In this document: positions 17,966 to 26,341 of the stretch, piece by piece
Position numbering within the stretch: position 1 is the first letter of the stretch
Layout of the letters: each line of letters begins with the position of its first letter
NCBI RefSeq assembly: GCF_030409225.1
Contig: NZ_JAUFPK010000001.1
Coordinates: forward strand, 988,191 to 1,052,190
Reading direction: 5' to 3'
Length of the DNA: 64,000 bases
Source of the DNA: Aquisalimonas lutea
GTDB taxonomy: Bacteria; Pseudomonadota; Gammaproteobacteria; Nitrococcales; Aquisalimonadaceae
Position numbers and translations under genes: made by a program
Notes under the pieces: model-generated
What the model was told of the DNA's origin: nothing
What the model saw: only the letters and a program-made list of their open reading frames with translations
Databases searched by the model: none

Positions 17966-19258
17966 ATGACACAGCAGGACGCCGGCAATCGCACGGCAGC
18001 GGACTATCTCATCGCCTCGAAGCGCTGCGACATCCACGGCCTCGAGCAGCTTCTCGATACGGGCCGCCTGGTGGTCGCGGTGAGCAACCTGATCCACGCG
18101 CTCCAGCGCGAGCGCGGGGCCGCCAACGTCTATCTGGCGTCCGGCGGCCGGCGCTTCGCGCGGGATCTGCCGGGATTGCGCCAGGCCGCCCTCAAGCAGG
18201 AGCGCCAGTTCCGCGCGCGCCTGACGGGGATCGACCCCGCGGCCGGGGCCATGCCGGGCGCCAGCCGCCTCTACAGCCGCGTCGCCTACGCCATCCATGG
18301 GCTGGACGAGCTGCGCAGCGTCCGCGAGGAGGTGCGCGGCCTGCGGCTGGATCCGGAATCCGTGGTCGAGGGCTACAGCCAGCTCATCCACGGCTTGCTC
18401 GCGGTGGTTTTCGAGGCGGCGGACTCGGCCGTCGATCCCGATATCTCGCGGTTGCTGGTGGCCATGTTCCATCTCATGCAGGGCAAGGAGCTCGCCGGCC
18501 GCGAGCGGGCCATCGGCGCCGGCGCCTTCGCCCGGGGCGAGTTCGGCGAGCGGCTCACCGAGCGGCTGCGCCACCTGATCGACAACCAGGAACGCTGCTT
18601 CGAGATCTTCACCGGCTTCGCCGATGACCCGTCCCTGGCGACCTGGCGCCGCATCGGCGCGGGAGAGGCCTCGACCGAGCTCGAGCGGTTGCGGCGCAAG
18701 GCCTGTACGGCGCCCCCGGAGCAGCCCGCGGACCCCGACCGCGCCGACCGCTGGTTCGAGGAGGCGTCGCGGCGGATCGACGGGCTGAAGCAGGTCGAGG
18801 ATCAGCTGGAGGGCAGCCTGGAGCACCTCTGTGCCCGCAAGCTGGAGGCGGCGCGGGACGACCTCGACTGCCACGAGCAGCACCTGGAGGCCCTGGCGGG
18901 CAAGCCCGACGAGCCGGCGGCCTTCGCCGTGTTCTTTGACGGCGGCGGTGCGGCTGCCGGCACCGCCACCTACACCACCGATGTCGCCAGCCCGCAGCTG
19001 GGCCGTTCCCTGGTCGACCTGGTGCAGTCCCAGTCCGTGCGCCTGCAGCGGATGAGCGAGGAGCTGGACGAGGCCCGCACCGCCCTGGCCGAGCGCAAGA
19101 CCGTTGAGCGTGCCAAGGGCCTGGTCATGCAGCATCGCGGCATGACCGAGGAAGAGGCCTACCGCTTCCTGCGCCAGGTCGCCATGGCCCAGAGCCGCCG
19201 CCTCGCTGACGTCGCCTCCGATGCCGTGGCCATGGTGGATCTGCTCAGGGAGGCCTGA
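17966..19258 (+). CDS. nasR: Nitrate/nitrite-sensing ANTAR antiterminator
   Basis: A 430-aa soluble regulator. Residues about 35-300 form a NIT (nitrate- and nitrite-sensing) helical domain with the typical LIHALQRERGAANVYLAS start. A linker follows, and the last 65 residues are an ANTAR RNA-binding domain (AKGLVMQHRGMTEEEAYRFL). This is the architecture of Klebsiella NasR, which binds nitrate or nitrite and then prevents termination in the leader of the nitrate assimilation operon. The next genes are nirB, nirD, nasA and cobA, and the 404-bp gap before nirB contains matching RNA hairpins and a terminator. The target is therefore inferred with good support. No membrane segment is visible. Confidence 0.92.
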   Translation: MTQQDAGNRTAADYLIASKRCDIHGLEQLLDTGRLVVAVSNLIHALQRERGAANVYLASGGRRFARDLPGLRQAALKQERQFRARLTGIDPAAGAMPGASRLYSRVAYAIHGLDELRSVREEVRGLRLDPESVVEGYSQLIHGLLAVVFEAADSAVDPDISRLLVAMFHLMQGKELAGRERAIGAGAFARGEFGERLTERLRHLIDNQERCFEIFTGFADDPSLATWRRIGAGEASTELERLRRKACTAPPEQPADPDRADRWFEEASRRIDGLKQVEDQLEGSLEHLCARKLEAARDDLDCHEQHLEALAGKPDEPAAFAVFFDGGGAAAGTATYTTDVASPQLGRSLVDLVQSQSVRLQRMSEELDEARTALAERKTVERAKGLVMQHRGMTEEEAYRFLRQVAMAQSRRLADVASDAVAMVDLLREA

Positions 19259-19438
19259 CACCGCCCGGTGCCGTGCCCTTGTTCGCGTCCGCGGCGAAGC
19301 GGGCGCTCTGCATGCCCTTTGATCGAGCGCCGGCCGCGGCACATGCACCGTCGCGGGGCGCTTCCGCGCCGCCCGGTCGTCGCCTTGACCGGTGCCGAAG
19401 CCCCACCAGTGGCGGGTCTCGCCGCGATTCCGGAATTC
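19259..19438. other. Spacer upstream of the nir-nas promoter
   Basis: About 180 bp after the nasR stop with no credible gene. It is likely to hold activator sites, because the sigma-54-like element that follows would need an NtrC-type activator, but no complete NtrC dyad was recognised. One TGCACC half-site occurs near 19345. Confidence 0.3.
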
Positions 19439-19454
19439 AGGCACGGAGTTTGAA
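19439..19454 (+). promoter_or_regulatory. Sigma-54-like promoter of the nirBD-nasA-cobA operon
   Basis: AGGCACG, four bases, then TTGAA, against the sigma-54 consensus TGGCACG-N4-TTGCW. The -24 GG is kept; the -12 element has GA instead of GC. It lies about 55 bp ahead of the first leader hairpin, the arrangement known from the Klebsiella nasF leader. A sigma-70 promoter elsewhere in the gap is not excluded. Confidence 0.45.
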
Positions 19455-19508
19455 TGGTACCGGGTACCACGCGGCGCGCCCCGAACGGGGCTCCAACAAA
19501 GCGTGATC

Positions 19509-19548
19509 GCGGCCATCGACGGGCCGCACTGTGAACAACGGCGTTCAC
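19509..19548 (+). promoter_or_regulatory. ANTAR-responsive dual hairpin (NasR target) in the nirB leader
   Basis: Two tandem RNA hairpins. P1 has a 6-bp stem GCGGCC/GGCCGC (19509-19514 with 19522-19527) and loop ATCGACG. After a 3-nt linker, P2 has a 6-bp stem GTGAAC/GTTCAC (19531-19536 with 19543-19548) and the six-base loop AACGGC. Both loops have A at position 1 and G at position 4, the known signature of ANTAR substrates. The 3' side of P2 is also the 5' arm of the following terminator, so P2 and the terminator exclude each other. Confidence 0.8.
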
Positions 19549-19603
19549 CACCCCCGGGCTCCCGTCCACAGGCGGGTACGGGGTGGCTGAGCGCCTTTTT
19601 TTT
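19540..19603 (+). terminator. Leader terminator (attenuator) before nirB
   Basis: GGCGTTCA-CCACCCC (from 19540) pairs with GGGGTGG-C-TGAGCGCC (ending 19595), with a further CCC/GGG inner stem. Eight consecutive T residues follow at 19596-19603. It is a strong intrinsic terminator only 59 bp before the nirB ATG, so full-length transcription of the operon must depend on antitermination. It shares nine bases with hairpin P2. Confidence 0.85.
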
Positions 19604-19662
19604 GCCCTGGCGCCGGGACCGATGACCGGCGACGGCTCGCACGGACTCCGAGGGAGGTCGGG

Positions 19663-22095
19663 ATGAAAGAGAAACTGGTTCTGGTCGGAAACGGCATGGC
19701 CGGCATGAAGGTCATCGAGGAGCTGCAGACCATCGCGCCGGACAAGTACGACATCACCGTCTTCGGTGCCGAGCCCTACGGCAACTACAACCGCATCATG
19801 CTCTCGCCGCTGCTCGCCGGGGAAAAGACCCTGGACGACATCATGCTCAACGGCGAGGACTGGTACGCCGAGCGGGGCATCACCTTCCACAAGGGCCGGG
19901 AGATCATCGAGGTCGACCGCATGGGCAAGCGGGTCTTCGCCGACGACGGCACCGTCGAGGACTACGACCGGCTGCTGCTCGGCACCGGCTCCCACCCGGT
20001 GGTGATCCCGGTGCCCGGCCACGACCTGCCCGGCGTCCTGAGCTATCGCGACGTCAAGGACGTGGACGCCATGTTCGAGGCCAGCCGCCGGCACCGCAAG
20101 GCGGTGGTCATCGGCGGCGGCCTGCTGGGCCTGGAGGCGGCGTACGGGCTCATGCAGCAGGGCATGGAGGTTACCGTGGTGCACCTCATGCCCTGGCTCA
20201 TGGAGCGCCAGCTGGACGAGACCGCCGGCAATTACCTCAAGGAGTCCCTGGAGGCCCGCGGCATGCGGTTCCGCATGCAGGCGGAGACCAGCGAGATCGT
20301 CGGCGACGACAACGGCATCGAGTCGGTGCGCTTCAAGGACGGCTCCGAGGAGGCGGCCGACCTGGTGGTCATGGCCGTGGGCATCCGCCCCAACAAGGAG
20401 CTCGCCAAGCGCGCCGGGCTGCACTGCGAGCGGGGTGTCGTCGTCTCGGACACCATGCAGACCTTCGACCCGAGCATCTACGCCGTGGGCGAGTGCGTCC
20501 AGCACCGGGGGACCTGCTACGGGCTGGTGGCGCCGCTGTTCGAGCAGGCCAGGGTGTGTGCCAACCACCTGGCGGGCTACGGCTTCCGCCTGTACGAAGG
20601 CTCGGTGACCTCCACCAAGCTCAAGGTCACCGGCGTGGACCTGTTCTCGGCGGGCGCGTTCCAGGATGCCGAGGGCGTGGAGAACATCGTCTACCAGGAT
20701 CCGCACGCGGGCGTCTACAAGAAGGTTTGCGTCAAGGATGACCGCATCGTCGGCACCGTGCTCTACGGCGACACCGGCGACGGCACCTGGTACTTCCAGC
20801 TCCTGCGCGACGGCACCTCCATCGCCGACTTCCGCGACAGCCTGCTGTTCGGCCAGGCGCACCTGGGGGATTCCGGTCACGGCGGCGTCAGCCAGGTGGC
20901 CAACCTGCCGGACGACGCGCAGATCTGCGACTGCAACGGCGTGTGCAAGGGCGACATCGTCCAGGCCATTACCCGGGAGGGGTTGTTCACCCTGGACGAC
21001 GTCAAGGTGCACACCAAGGCCTCGGCCTCCTGCGGCTCCTGCACCGGGCTGGTGGAGCAGATTCTCGCCGCGACTATGGGCGGCGACTACGAGGCCGCCC
21101 AGGTCAAGCCCATGTGCGGCTGCACCGACATGAGCCACGACCAGGTGCGCGAGGCCATTCGCGAGGGCCGGCTCACCAGCCTGCGCCAGGTGTTCGACAA
21201 CCTGGGCTGGAAGACCGACGACGGCTGCGAGAAGTGCCGGCCGGCGCTGAACTACTACCTGATCGCCACCTGGCCGGACGAGGCCGAGGACGACGCCCAG
21301 GCCCGGTTCGTCAACGAGCGCATGCACGCCAACATCCAGAAGGACGGCACCTTCTCCGTGGTGCCGCGGATCTGGGGCGGCGTGACCACGCCGAGCCAGC
21401 TGCGCTCCATCGCCGAGGTGGCGGAGAAGTACGAGGTGCCCACGGTGAAGATCACCGGCGGCCAGCGCATCGACCTTCTGGGCGTGAAGAAGGAGCAGCT
21501 GCCCGGCGTCTGGGGTGATCTCTCGGATGCCGGCTTCGTCTCCGGGCATGCCTACGGCAAGGCCCTGCGCACCGTGAAGACGTGCGTGGGCTCGGAGTGG
21601 TGCCGTTTCGGCGTCCAGGACTCCACCACCTGTGGCATCGAGCTGGAGAAGATGACCTGGGGCACGTGGACGCCGCACAAGGTGAAGATGGCGGCCTCGG
21701 GCTGCCCGCGCAACTGCGCCGAGGCCAGCATCAAGGACTTCGGCGTGGTCGCCATCGAGTCCGGCTGGGAGCTCCACGTGGGCGGCAACGGTGGCGTCAA
21801 GGTCCGGGCCACGGACGTCCTCTGCCGCGTCGAGACCATCGACGAGGTCAAGGAGTACTGCGCCGCTTTCCTGCAGCTCTACCGCGAGGAGGCCCGCTAC
21901 CTGGAGCGCACGGCGCCCTGGATCGAGCGGGTGGGGCTGAGCTATGTCCGCGACCGCGTGGTGGAGGACCCGGAAGACCGCCGCGCCCTGGCCGGGCGCT
22001 TCCACGCCTCGCAGAAGCAGGCCCAGGAAGACCCCTGGCAGTTCTACAGCAAGAACCACCAGGACAAGTTCGAGCCGCTCAAGCGGGCGGGCTGA
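19663..22095 (+). CDS. nirB: Assimilatory nitrite reductase, large subunit
   Basis: An 810-aa NAD(P)H-dependent nitrite reductase that reduces nitrite to ammonium in the cytoplasm. Domains in order: an N-terminal FAD/NAD fold (LVGNGMAGMKVIEEL, then VVIGGGLLGLEAAYGL), a BFD-like 2Fe-2S domain (CDCNGVCKGDI, CGSCTGLVEQIL), a ferredoxin-like half-domain, and the siroheme/4Fe-4S domain with TCVGSEWCRFG and ASGCPRNCAEA supplying four Cys. Length is normal for NirB. A GGGAGG ribosome site precedes the ATG. Expression is probably set by the upstream NasR-controlled attenuator. nirD follows after a repeat-filled 238-bp gap, an unusually large spacing for this pair. Confidence 0.97.
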   Translation: MKEKLVLVGNGMAGMKVIEELQTIAPDKYDITVFGAEPYGNYNRIMLSPLLAGEKTLDDIMLNGEDWYAERGITFHKGREIIEVDRMGKRVFADDGTVEDYDRLLLGTGSHPVVIPVPGHDLPGVLSYRDVKDVDAMFEASRRHRKAVVIGGGLLGLEAAYGLMQQGMEVTVVHLMPWLMERQLDETAGNYLKESLEARGMRFRMQAETSEIVGDDNGIESVRFKDGSEEAADLVVMAVGIRPNKELAKRAGLHCERGVVVSDTMQTFDPSIYAVGECVQHRGTCYGLVAPLFEQARVCANHLAGYGFRLYEGSVTSTKLKVTGVDLFSAGAFQDAEGVENIVYQDPHAGVYKKVCVKDDRIVGTVLYGDTGDGTWYFQLLRDGTSIADFRDSLLFGQAHLGDSGHGGVSQVANLPDDAQICDCNGVCKGDIVQAITREGLFTLDDVKVHTKASASCGSCTGLVEQILAATMGGDYEAAQVKPMCGCTDMSHDQVREAIREGRLTSLRQVFDNLGWKTDDGCEKCRPALNYYLIATWPDEAEDDAQARFVNERMHANIQKDGTFSVVPRIWGGVTTPSQLRSIAEVAEKYEVPTVKITGGQRIDLLGVKKEQLPGVWGDLSDAGFVSGHAYGKALRTVKTCVGSEWCRFGVQDSTTCGIELEKMTWGTWTPHKVKMAASGCPRNCAEASIKDFGVVAIESGWELHVGGNGGVKVRATDVLCRVETIDEVKEYCAAFLQLYREEARYLERTAPWIERVGLSYVRDRVVEDPEDRRALAGRFHASQKQAQEDPWQFYSKNHQDKFEPLKRAG

Positions 22096-22102
22096 GAGGT
22101 GG

Positions 22103-22302
22103 GTCGCGCCGGAAGTCGTTCCTGCGGCGGGTTGCGCCCGCGGGCTTTACCGCGCTCGCGGGACCTGCTGTGGGAGGGGCTTCAGCCCCGACTACCCGGG
22201 CGCGGCGACGCTCTGGAAGGTCGCGGCTGAAGCCGCTCCTACGGCGGGCCGGAGAAGGGCTCGCGGGCGCAACCCGCCGCAGGAGCGACGTCCATCGCGA
22301 CC
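22103..22302. repeat. REP-like dyad cluster between nirB and nirD
   Basis: Four dyad units of the same type as at 4575-4866, located at 22103-22128, 22169-22192, 22213-22244 and 22279-22302, in alternating orientation. They fill almost the whole intergenic space between two genes whose products form one enzyme. As folded RNA they could protect the nirB mRNA from 3' decay and set unequal NirB:NirD levels. The function is inference; the repeat units are directly visible. Confidence 0.75.
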
Positions 22303-22333
22303 GTGCGAATGCACACGAACCGAGGAGCAACCC

Positions 22334-22675
22334 ATGCAAGCAGAACAGACATCCCGCACCGACTGGCTCGCCGTGGGCCGCCTGGACGACATACCCCGGC
22401 TGGGCGCCCGGGTGGTGGAGACCGCGCACGGCCCGGTGGCCGTGTTCCGCAACGGCGCCGATGAGGTCTTCGCCCTGCTGGACCGCTGCCCCCACCAGGG
22501 CGGGCCGCTGTCCGAGGGCATGGTCCACGGGCGCCTGGTTACCTGCCCGCTGCACCAGTGGAACATCCATCTGGACCGGGGCGAGGCCAGGGCCCCGGAT
22601 CACGGGTGCGTGCCGCGCTTCCAGGTGAAGCAGGCCGACGGCGAGCTGTTCCTGAACCCGGAGCCGGTGGGATAG
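22334..22675 (+). CDS. nirD: Assimilatory nitrite reductase, small subunit
   Basis: A 113-aa Rieske-type protein, the small partner of NirB. The 2Fe-2S ligands are CPH (Cys52, His54) and CPLH (Cys71, His74), so a full cluster could form; some NirD proteins lack these ligands. The start is fixed by a GAGGAG ribosome site 8 nt upstream. It lies in the nirB-nirD-nasA-cobA operon and is separated from nasA by a single REP-like dyad. Confidence 0.93.
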   Translation: MQAEQTSRTDWLAVGRLDDIPRLGARVVETAHGPVAVFRNGADEVFALLDRCPHQGGPLSEGMVHGRLVTCPLHQWNIHLDRGEARAPDHGCVPRFQVKQADGELFLNPEPVG

Positions 22676-22677
22676 CC

Positions 22678-22709
22678 GTGGGAGCGGCTTCAGCCGCGAC
22701 GTTCCAGGG
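22678..22709. repeat. Single REP-like dyad between nirD and nasA
   Basis: One copy almost identical to the element at 4789-4820, including the GCGACGTTCCAGG end. It begins two bases after the nirD stop codon and ends 23 bp before the nasA ATG. Confidence 0.75.
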
Positions 22710-22732
22710 AATCTGAATACGAGGTGCAGATC

Positions 22733-25408
22733 ATGAGGCAACCCCGTGCCCATGCCACGCGGACCACCTGCCCCTACTGCGGCGTGGGCTGCGGCGTGCT
22801 CGCCGGGCCCGGCGCCGACGGTGCGGTCACCATCCAGGGCGACCCGGAGCACCCGGCGAACCACGGGCGACTGTGCTCCAAGGGAGCGGCCCTCGGGGAT
22901 ACCGTCGACCTGCAAGGGCGGCTGCTCCAGCCCGTGGTCCACGGCGCCGCCGCCGGCTGGGACACCGCCCTGGACACGGTGGCCGGGGAACTGCAGCGCA
23001 TCATCGCCGAGCACGGCCCCGGAGCGGTGGCCTTCTACGGCTCCGGCCAGATGCTCACCGAGGACTACTACGTCGCCAACAAGCTGTTCAAGGGCTTCAT
23101 CGGCACCGCCCACGTGGATACCAACTCGCGGCTGTGCATGGCCTCGGCGGTGGCCGGCCACAAGCGCGCCTTCGGCTCCGACACGGTGCCCGGCAACTAC
23201 GAGGACCTGGAGCAGGCCGAGCTGCTGGTGCTGGCGGGGTCCAACCTGGCCTGGTGCCATCCGGTGCTGTACCAGCGGGTGGTCGCCGCCCGGCAGAGCA
23301 ACCCCGACCTGCGCGTGGTGGTCATCGACCCCCGGCGTACCGACACCTGCGACATCGCCGATCTGCACCTGCCCCTGGCCCCCGGTACCGACGCCTGGCT
23401 GTGGAACGGCCTGCTGCACCACCTGGCCGGCGACGGGGTCGTGGACTACGCGTTCCTGGAGGCGCACACGGAAGGATTCGGCGGCGCCATCGAGCAGGCG
23501 CGGGCCGGCGGCAGCGTGCCCGAGGTGGCCGATCAGTGCGACTTGCCCGAAGGCGACGTCATGCAGTTCTACCGGCTGTTCGCCCGCACCGAGCGCACGG
23601 TGAGCCTGTTTTCCCAGGGCGTGAACCAGTCCACCTCCGGCAGCGACAAGGTCAACAGCATTGTCAACTGCCATCTCCTCACCGGCCGGATCGGCCGGCC
23701 GGGGACGGGCCCGCTGTCCATCACCGGCCAGCCCAATGCCATGGGCGGCCGCGAGGTGGGGGCGCTGGCCAACCAGCTGGCGGCGCACATGGACTTCGCC
23801 CCCGAGGACGTGGACCGGGTACGGCGGTTCTGGGACGCGCCCAACATGGTCACCTCGCCGGGCCACAGGGCCGTGGAGCTGTACGAGGCCATCGGGCGGG
23901 GCGAGATCCGGGCGGTGTGGATCATGGCCACCAATCCCGCGGTCAGCCTGCCGGATGCCGACCGCATGCGCGAGGCGCTGCGCGGCTGTGACCTGGTGGT
24001 GGTCTCCGAGGCCATGGCCGGCACCGATACCGCCGCCGTGGCGGACGTGCTGCTGCCGGCGCTGACCTGGGGCGAGAAGGACGGCACCGTGACCAACTCC
24101 GAGCGCCGGATCTCCCGGCAGCGCCCCTTCCTGCCGGCGCCGGGCGAGGCCAAGCCCGACTGGTGGGCCCTGTGCCGGGTGGCCGAGCGGCTCGGCTACG
24201 GTGACGCCTTCCCGTACCGCCACCCGCAGGAGATCTTCGACGAGCACGCCCGGCTGTCGGCCTTCGAGAACGACGGCCGGCGCGACTTCGACATCGGCGG
24301 CCTGGCGGGCCTGGGGCGGGCCGGCTACGACACGCTGCCGCCCCGGCAGTGGCCGGTGCGCGCTGACGGCGCCGACACGCCGAGGCTGTTCAGCGACGGG
24401 GGCTACCGCACGGACTCCGGCCGGGCCCGCTTCGTCGCCGTGGTGCCGCGCCCGCCCGCGGGCCACCCGGACCCGGGCTCCCCCGTGGTGCTCAATACCG
24501 GGCGGGTGCGGGATCACTGGCATACCATGACGCGCACCGGCAAGGCCGCGCGGCTGTCCAGTCACGCCGTGGAGCCGTTCGTGCAGGTGCACCCCGACGA
24601 CGCCGCCGCTTTCGAGCTGGAGGTCGGCGCGCTCGCCCGGGTCGGCAGCCCCCGGGGGCACTTCGTCGGCCGCGTCGTTGTCGACAACGGCCTGCACCGG
24701 GGTACCGTGTTCGCGCCCATGCACTGGAACGACCAGTACGCGGCCTCGGGACGCATCGATGCCGTGGTCAACCCGGATACCGATCCGCTCTCCGGCCAGC
24801 CGGAGCTCAAGCACACCCCCGTCGCCATCGCCCCGGCCCGTGCGGCCTGGTACGGCTTCATGCTGCTGCGCCGGGCGCCGGACCGGCACCCGGATTGCGC
24901 CTGGTGGGCATTCGCCCGCGGTAGCGCGTTCGTGCGCTACGAGCTCGCCGGCAACGAGCCGCCCGACGCGCTGCCGGCGCTGGCGCGACGGTGGCTCGGC
25001 GAGGGCGACGACTGGCTGGAGTTCGGCGACCCGGCCCGCGGCAGCTACCGGGCCGCGCGCCTGGAAGCAGGGCAGCTCATGGGCTGCGTGTTCATGGGGC
25101 CGCTGGATACGCTGCCGGGGCGCAACTGGCTCGCCACCTTGTTCGCCCGGGAGCGCCTGTCCCCCGGCGAGCGCATGACGCTGCTGTCCGGCCGCCCGCC
25201 CACCGGCGTCAGGGACGCCGGGCCGACGGTGTGCTCGTGCTTCGGCGTGGGCGAGAACACCATCGCCGACGCCATCGCCGCCGGGGCGACGGAGCCGGAT
25301 GCGGTCACCCTGGCCTGTCAGGCAGGCGGCAACTGCGGCAGCTGCCTGCCGGAGATCCGGAGCCTGATCGCCCGTCATGCCGCGCCCGCCCGGAGGAGGA
25401 TCGCCTGA
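22733..25408 (+). CDS. nasA: Assimilatory nitrate reductase, catalytic subunit
   Basis: An 891-aa cytoplasmic molybdopterin oxidoreductase that reduces nitrate to nitrite. The N-terminal 4Fe-4S ligands are Cys13, Cys16, Cys20 and Cys48. The Mo-bisMGD folds follow, ending with the dinucleotide-binding segment around VLNTGRVRDHWHTMTRTGK. The C-terminus carries an extra BFD-like 2Fe-2S domain (CSCFGVGENT, CGSCLPEIR), as in Klebsiella NasA. ATG at 22733 was preferred to GTG at 22724 because GAGGTG lies at a 6-nt spacing. No separate NasC/NasB electron-transfer subunit is adjacent. The stop overlaps cobA (TGATG). Confidence 0.96.
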   Translation: MRQPRAHATRTTCPYCGVGCGVLAGPGADGAVTIQGDPEHPANHGRLCSKGAALGDTVDLQGRLLQPVVHGAAAGWDTALDTVAGELQRIIAEHGPGAVAFYGSGQMLTEDYYVANKLFKGFIGTAHVDTNSRLCMASAVAGHKRAFGSDTVPGNYEDLEQAELLVLAGSNLAWCHPVLYQRVVAARQSNPDLRVVVIDPRRTDTCDIADLHLPLAPGTDAWLWNGLLHHLAGDGVVDYAFLEAHTEGFGGAIEQARAGGSVPEVADQCDLPEGDVMQFYRLFARTERTVSLFSQGVNQSTSGSDKVNSIVNCHLLTGRIGRPGTGPLSITGQPNAMGGREVGALANQLAAHMDFAPEDVDRVRRFWDAPNMVTSPGHRAVELYEAIGRGEIRAVWIMATNPAVSLPDADRMREALRGCDLVVVSEAMAGTDTAAVADVLLPALTWGEKDGTVTNSERRISRQRPFLPAPGEAKPDWWALCRVAERLGYGDAFPYRHPQEIFDEHARLSAFENDGRRDFDIGGLAGLGRAGYDTLPPRQWPVRADGADTPRLFSDGGYRTDSGRARFVAVVPRPPAGHPDPGSPVVLNTGRVRDHWHTMTRTGKAARLSSHAVEPFVQVHPDDAAAFELEVGALARVGSPRGHFVGRVVVDNGLHRGTVFAPMHWNDQYAASGRIDAVVNPDTDPLSGQPELKHTPVAIAPARAAWYGFMLLRRAPDRHPDCAWWAFARGSAFVRYELAGNEPPDALPALARRWLGEGDDWLEFGDPARGSYRAARLEAGQLMGCVFMGPLDTLPGRNWLATLFARERLSPGERMTLLSGRPPTGVRDAGPTVCSCFGVGENTIADAIAAGATEPDAVTLACQAGGNCGSCLPEIRSLIARHAAPARRRIA

Positions 25409-26328
25409 TGCATCGTGATGACCGGTCACGTGGCGCCGCCGGCAATCGGGCCGGTGCCGGTAACGGGTCGGGGCTGAAGCCCCTCCCACCTGTGGCGGGG
25501 CCGGTGCCGGACTCCGGCTGTGGCAGGGGCTTCGGCCCCGACCGGGGCGAAGCCCCCGGCTCCGGGCAGCATCGAGTCGGCAAGGTCTACCTGGTCGGCG
25601 CCGGCCCCGGGGACCCGGAGCTGCTGACCCGCAAGGCCGAGCGCCTGCTCCGCGAGGCCGACGTGATTCTCCATGATCGCCTGGTCTCGCCGGCGATCCT
25701 GGCCCTGGCGGGTCCCGGGCCCGAGCGCGTGTACGCGGGCAAGCAGTGCGGCAATCACCATGTCCCCCAGGGGCGGACGGAGGAGCTGCTGGCGCACTAC
25801 GCCCGCCAGGGGCTGACGGTGGTCCGGCTCAAGGGGGGTGACCCGTTCGTGTTCGGGCGCGGCGGCGAGGAGCAGGACGCCCTGCGTGCCGCCGGCATCC
25901 CGTGCGAGATCGTGCCCGGGGTCACGGCCGCCCTGGGGTGCGCGGCCGCCGCTGGCATCCCCCTGACCCACCGCGATTACGCCCGGTCCGTGCTCTTTGT
26001 CACGGGCCACGACCGCGACGGTCGCGGCCCGGACGACTGGGCAACGCTCACCCGCCGTGACCGCACACTGGTGGTGTACATGGGGCTGGGGCCGCTGGCG
26101 GATTTCTGCGCCGGCCTGCGGCGCAACGGCCTGCCCGCGGACTGGCCCGTGGCGGTGATTGCCGACGGGACCACGGACAAGCAGCGGGTGGTGCGCGGCA
26201 GCCTGGCGGACATCGCCCGGCGCGCCGCGGACGCGGGGCTGCCCAGCCCGGCCCTGACCCTTGTCGGCCGCGTGGTGACGGCCGGCACTGACCGGGAACT
26301 GGCCGCCACGGCGGCGGCTGCCACCTAG
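25408..26328 (+). CDS. cobA: Uroporphyrinogen-III C-methyltransferase with a repeat-derived N-terminal extension
   Basis: A 306-aa SAM-dependent methyltransferase making precorrin-2 for siroheme, the NirB cofactor. The catalytic core starts at about residue 57 with GKVYLVGAGPGDPELLT and includes VRLKGGDPFVFGRGGEE and PGVTAALGCAAAAGIPLTHR. The ATG overlaps the nasA stop and has GGAGGAGGA at the right distance, so the 56-residue N-terminal extension should be translated. That extension has no family counterpart I recognise, and its DNA contains two REP-like dyads. No CysG dehydrogenase/ferrochelatase domains are fused, so those steps must be encoded elsewhere. Confidence 0.93.
   Translation: MHRDDRSRGAAGNRAGAGNGSGLKPLPPVAGPVPDSGCGRGFGPDRGEAPGSGQHRVGKVYLVGAGPGDPELLTRKAERLLREADVILHDRLVSPAILALAGPGPERVYAGKQCGNHHVPQGRTEELLAHYARQGLTVVRLKGGDPFVFGRGGEEQDALRAAGIPCEIVPGVTAALGCAAAAGIPLTHRDYARSVLFVTGHDRDGRGPDDWATLTRRDRTLVVYMGLGPLADFCAGLRRNGLPADWPVAVIADGTTDKQRVVRGSLADIARRAADAGLPSPALTLVGRVVTAGTDRELAATAAAAT
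25467..25543. repeat. Inverted pair of REP-like dyads inside cobA
   Basis: Two dyads in opposite orientation, at 25467-25490 and 25519-25543, lie within the coding sequence of the CobA N-terminal extension. The first is read as GLKPLPP, the second as GRGFGPD. Both match the class with CCCC/GGGG stems seen at 4737-4760 and 22169-22192. Confidence 0.7.
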
Positions 26329-26341
26329 TGTCCTGTAACCC

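Noticed and set aside
19159-22059. Minus-strand open frame of 966 codons opposite nirB
   Set aside because: It mirrors the third codon positions of nirB and would cover the nirB leader; no domain or ribosome site.
22079-25489. Minus-strand open frame of 1136 codons opposite nirD and nasA
   Set aside because: Same antisense effect; the plus-strand genes have intact cofactor motifs.
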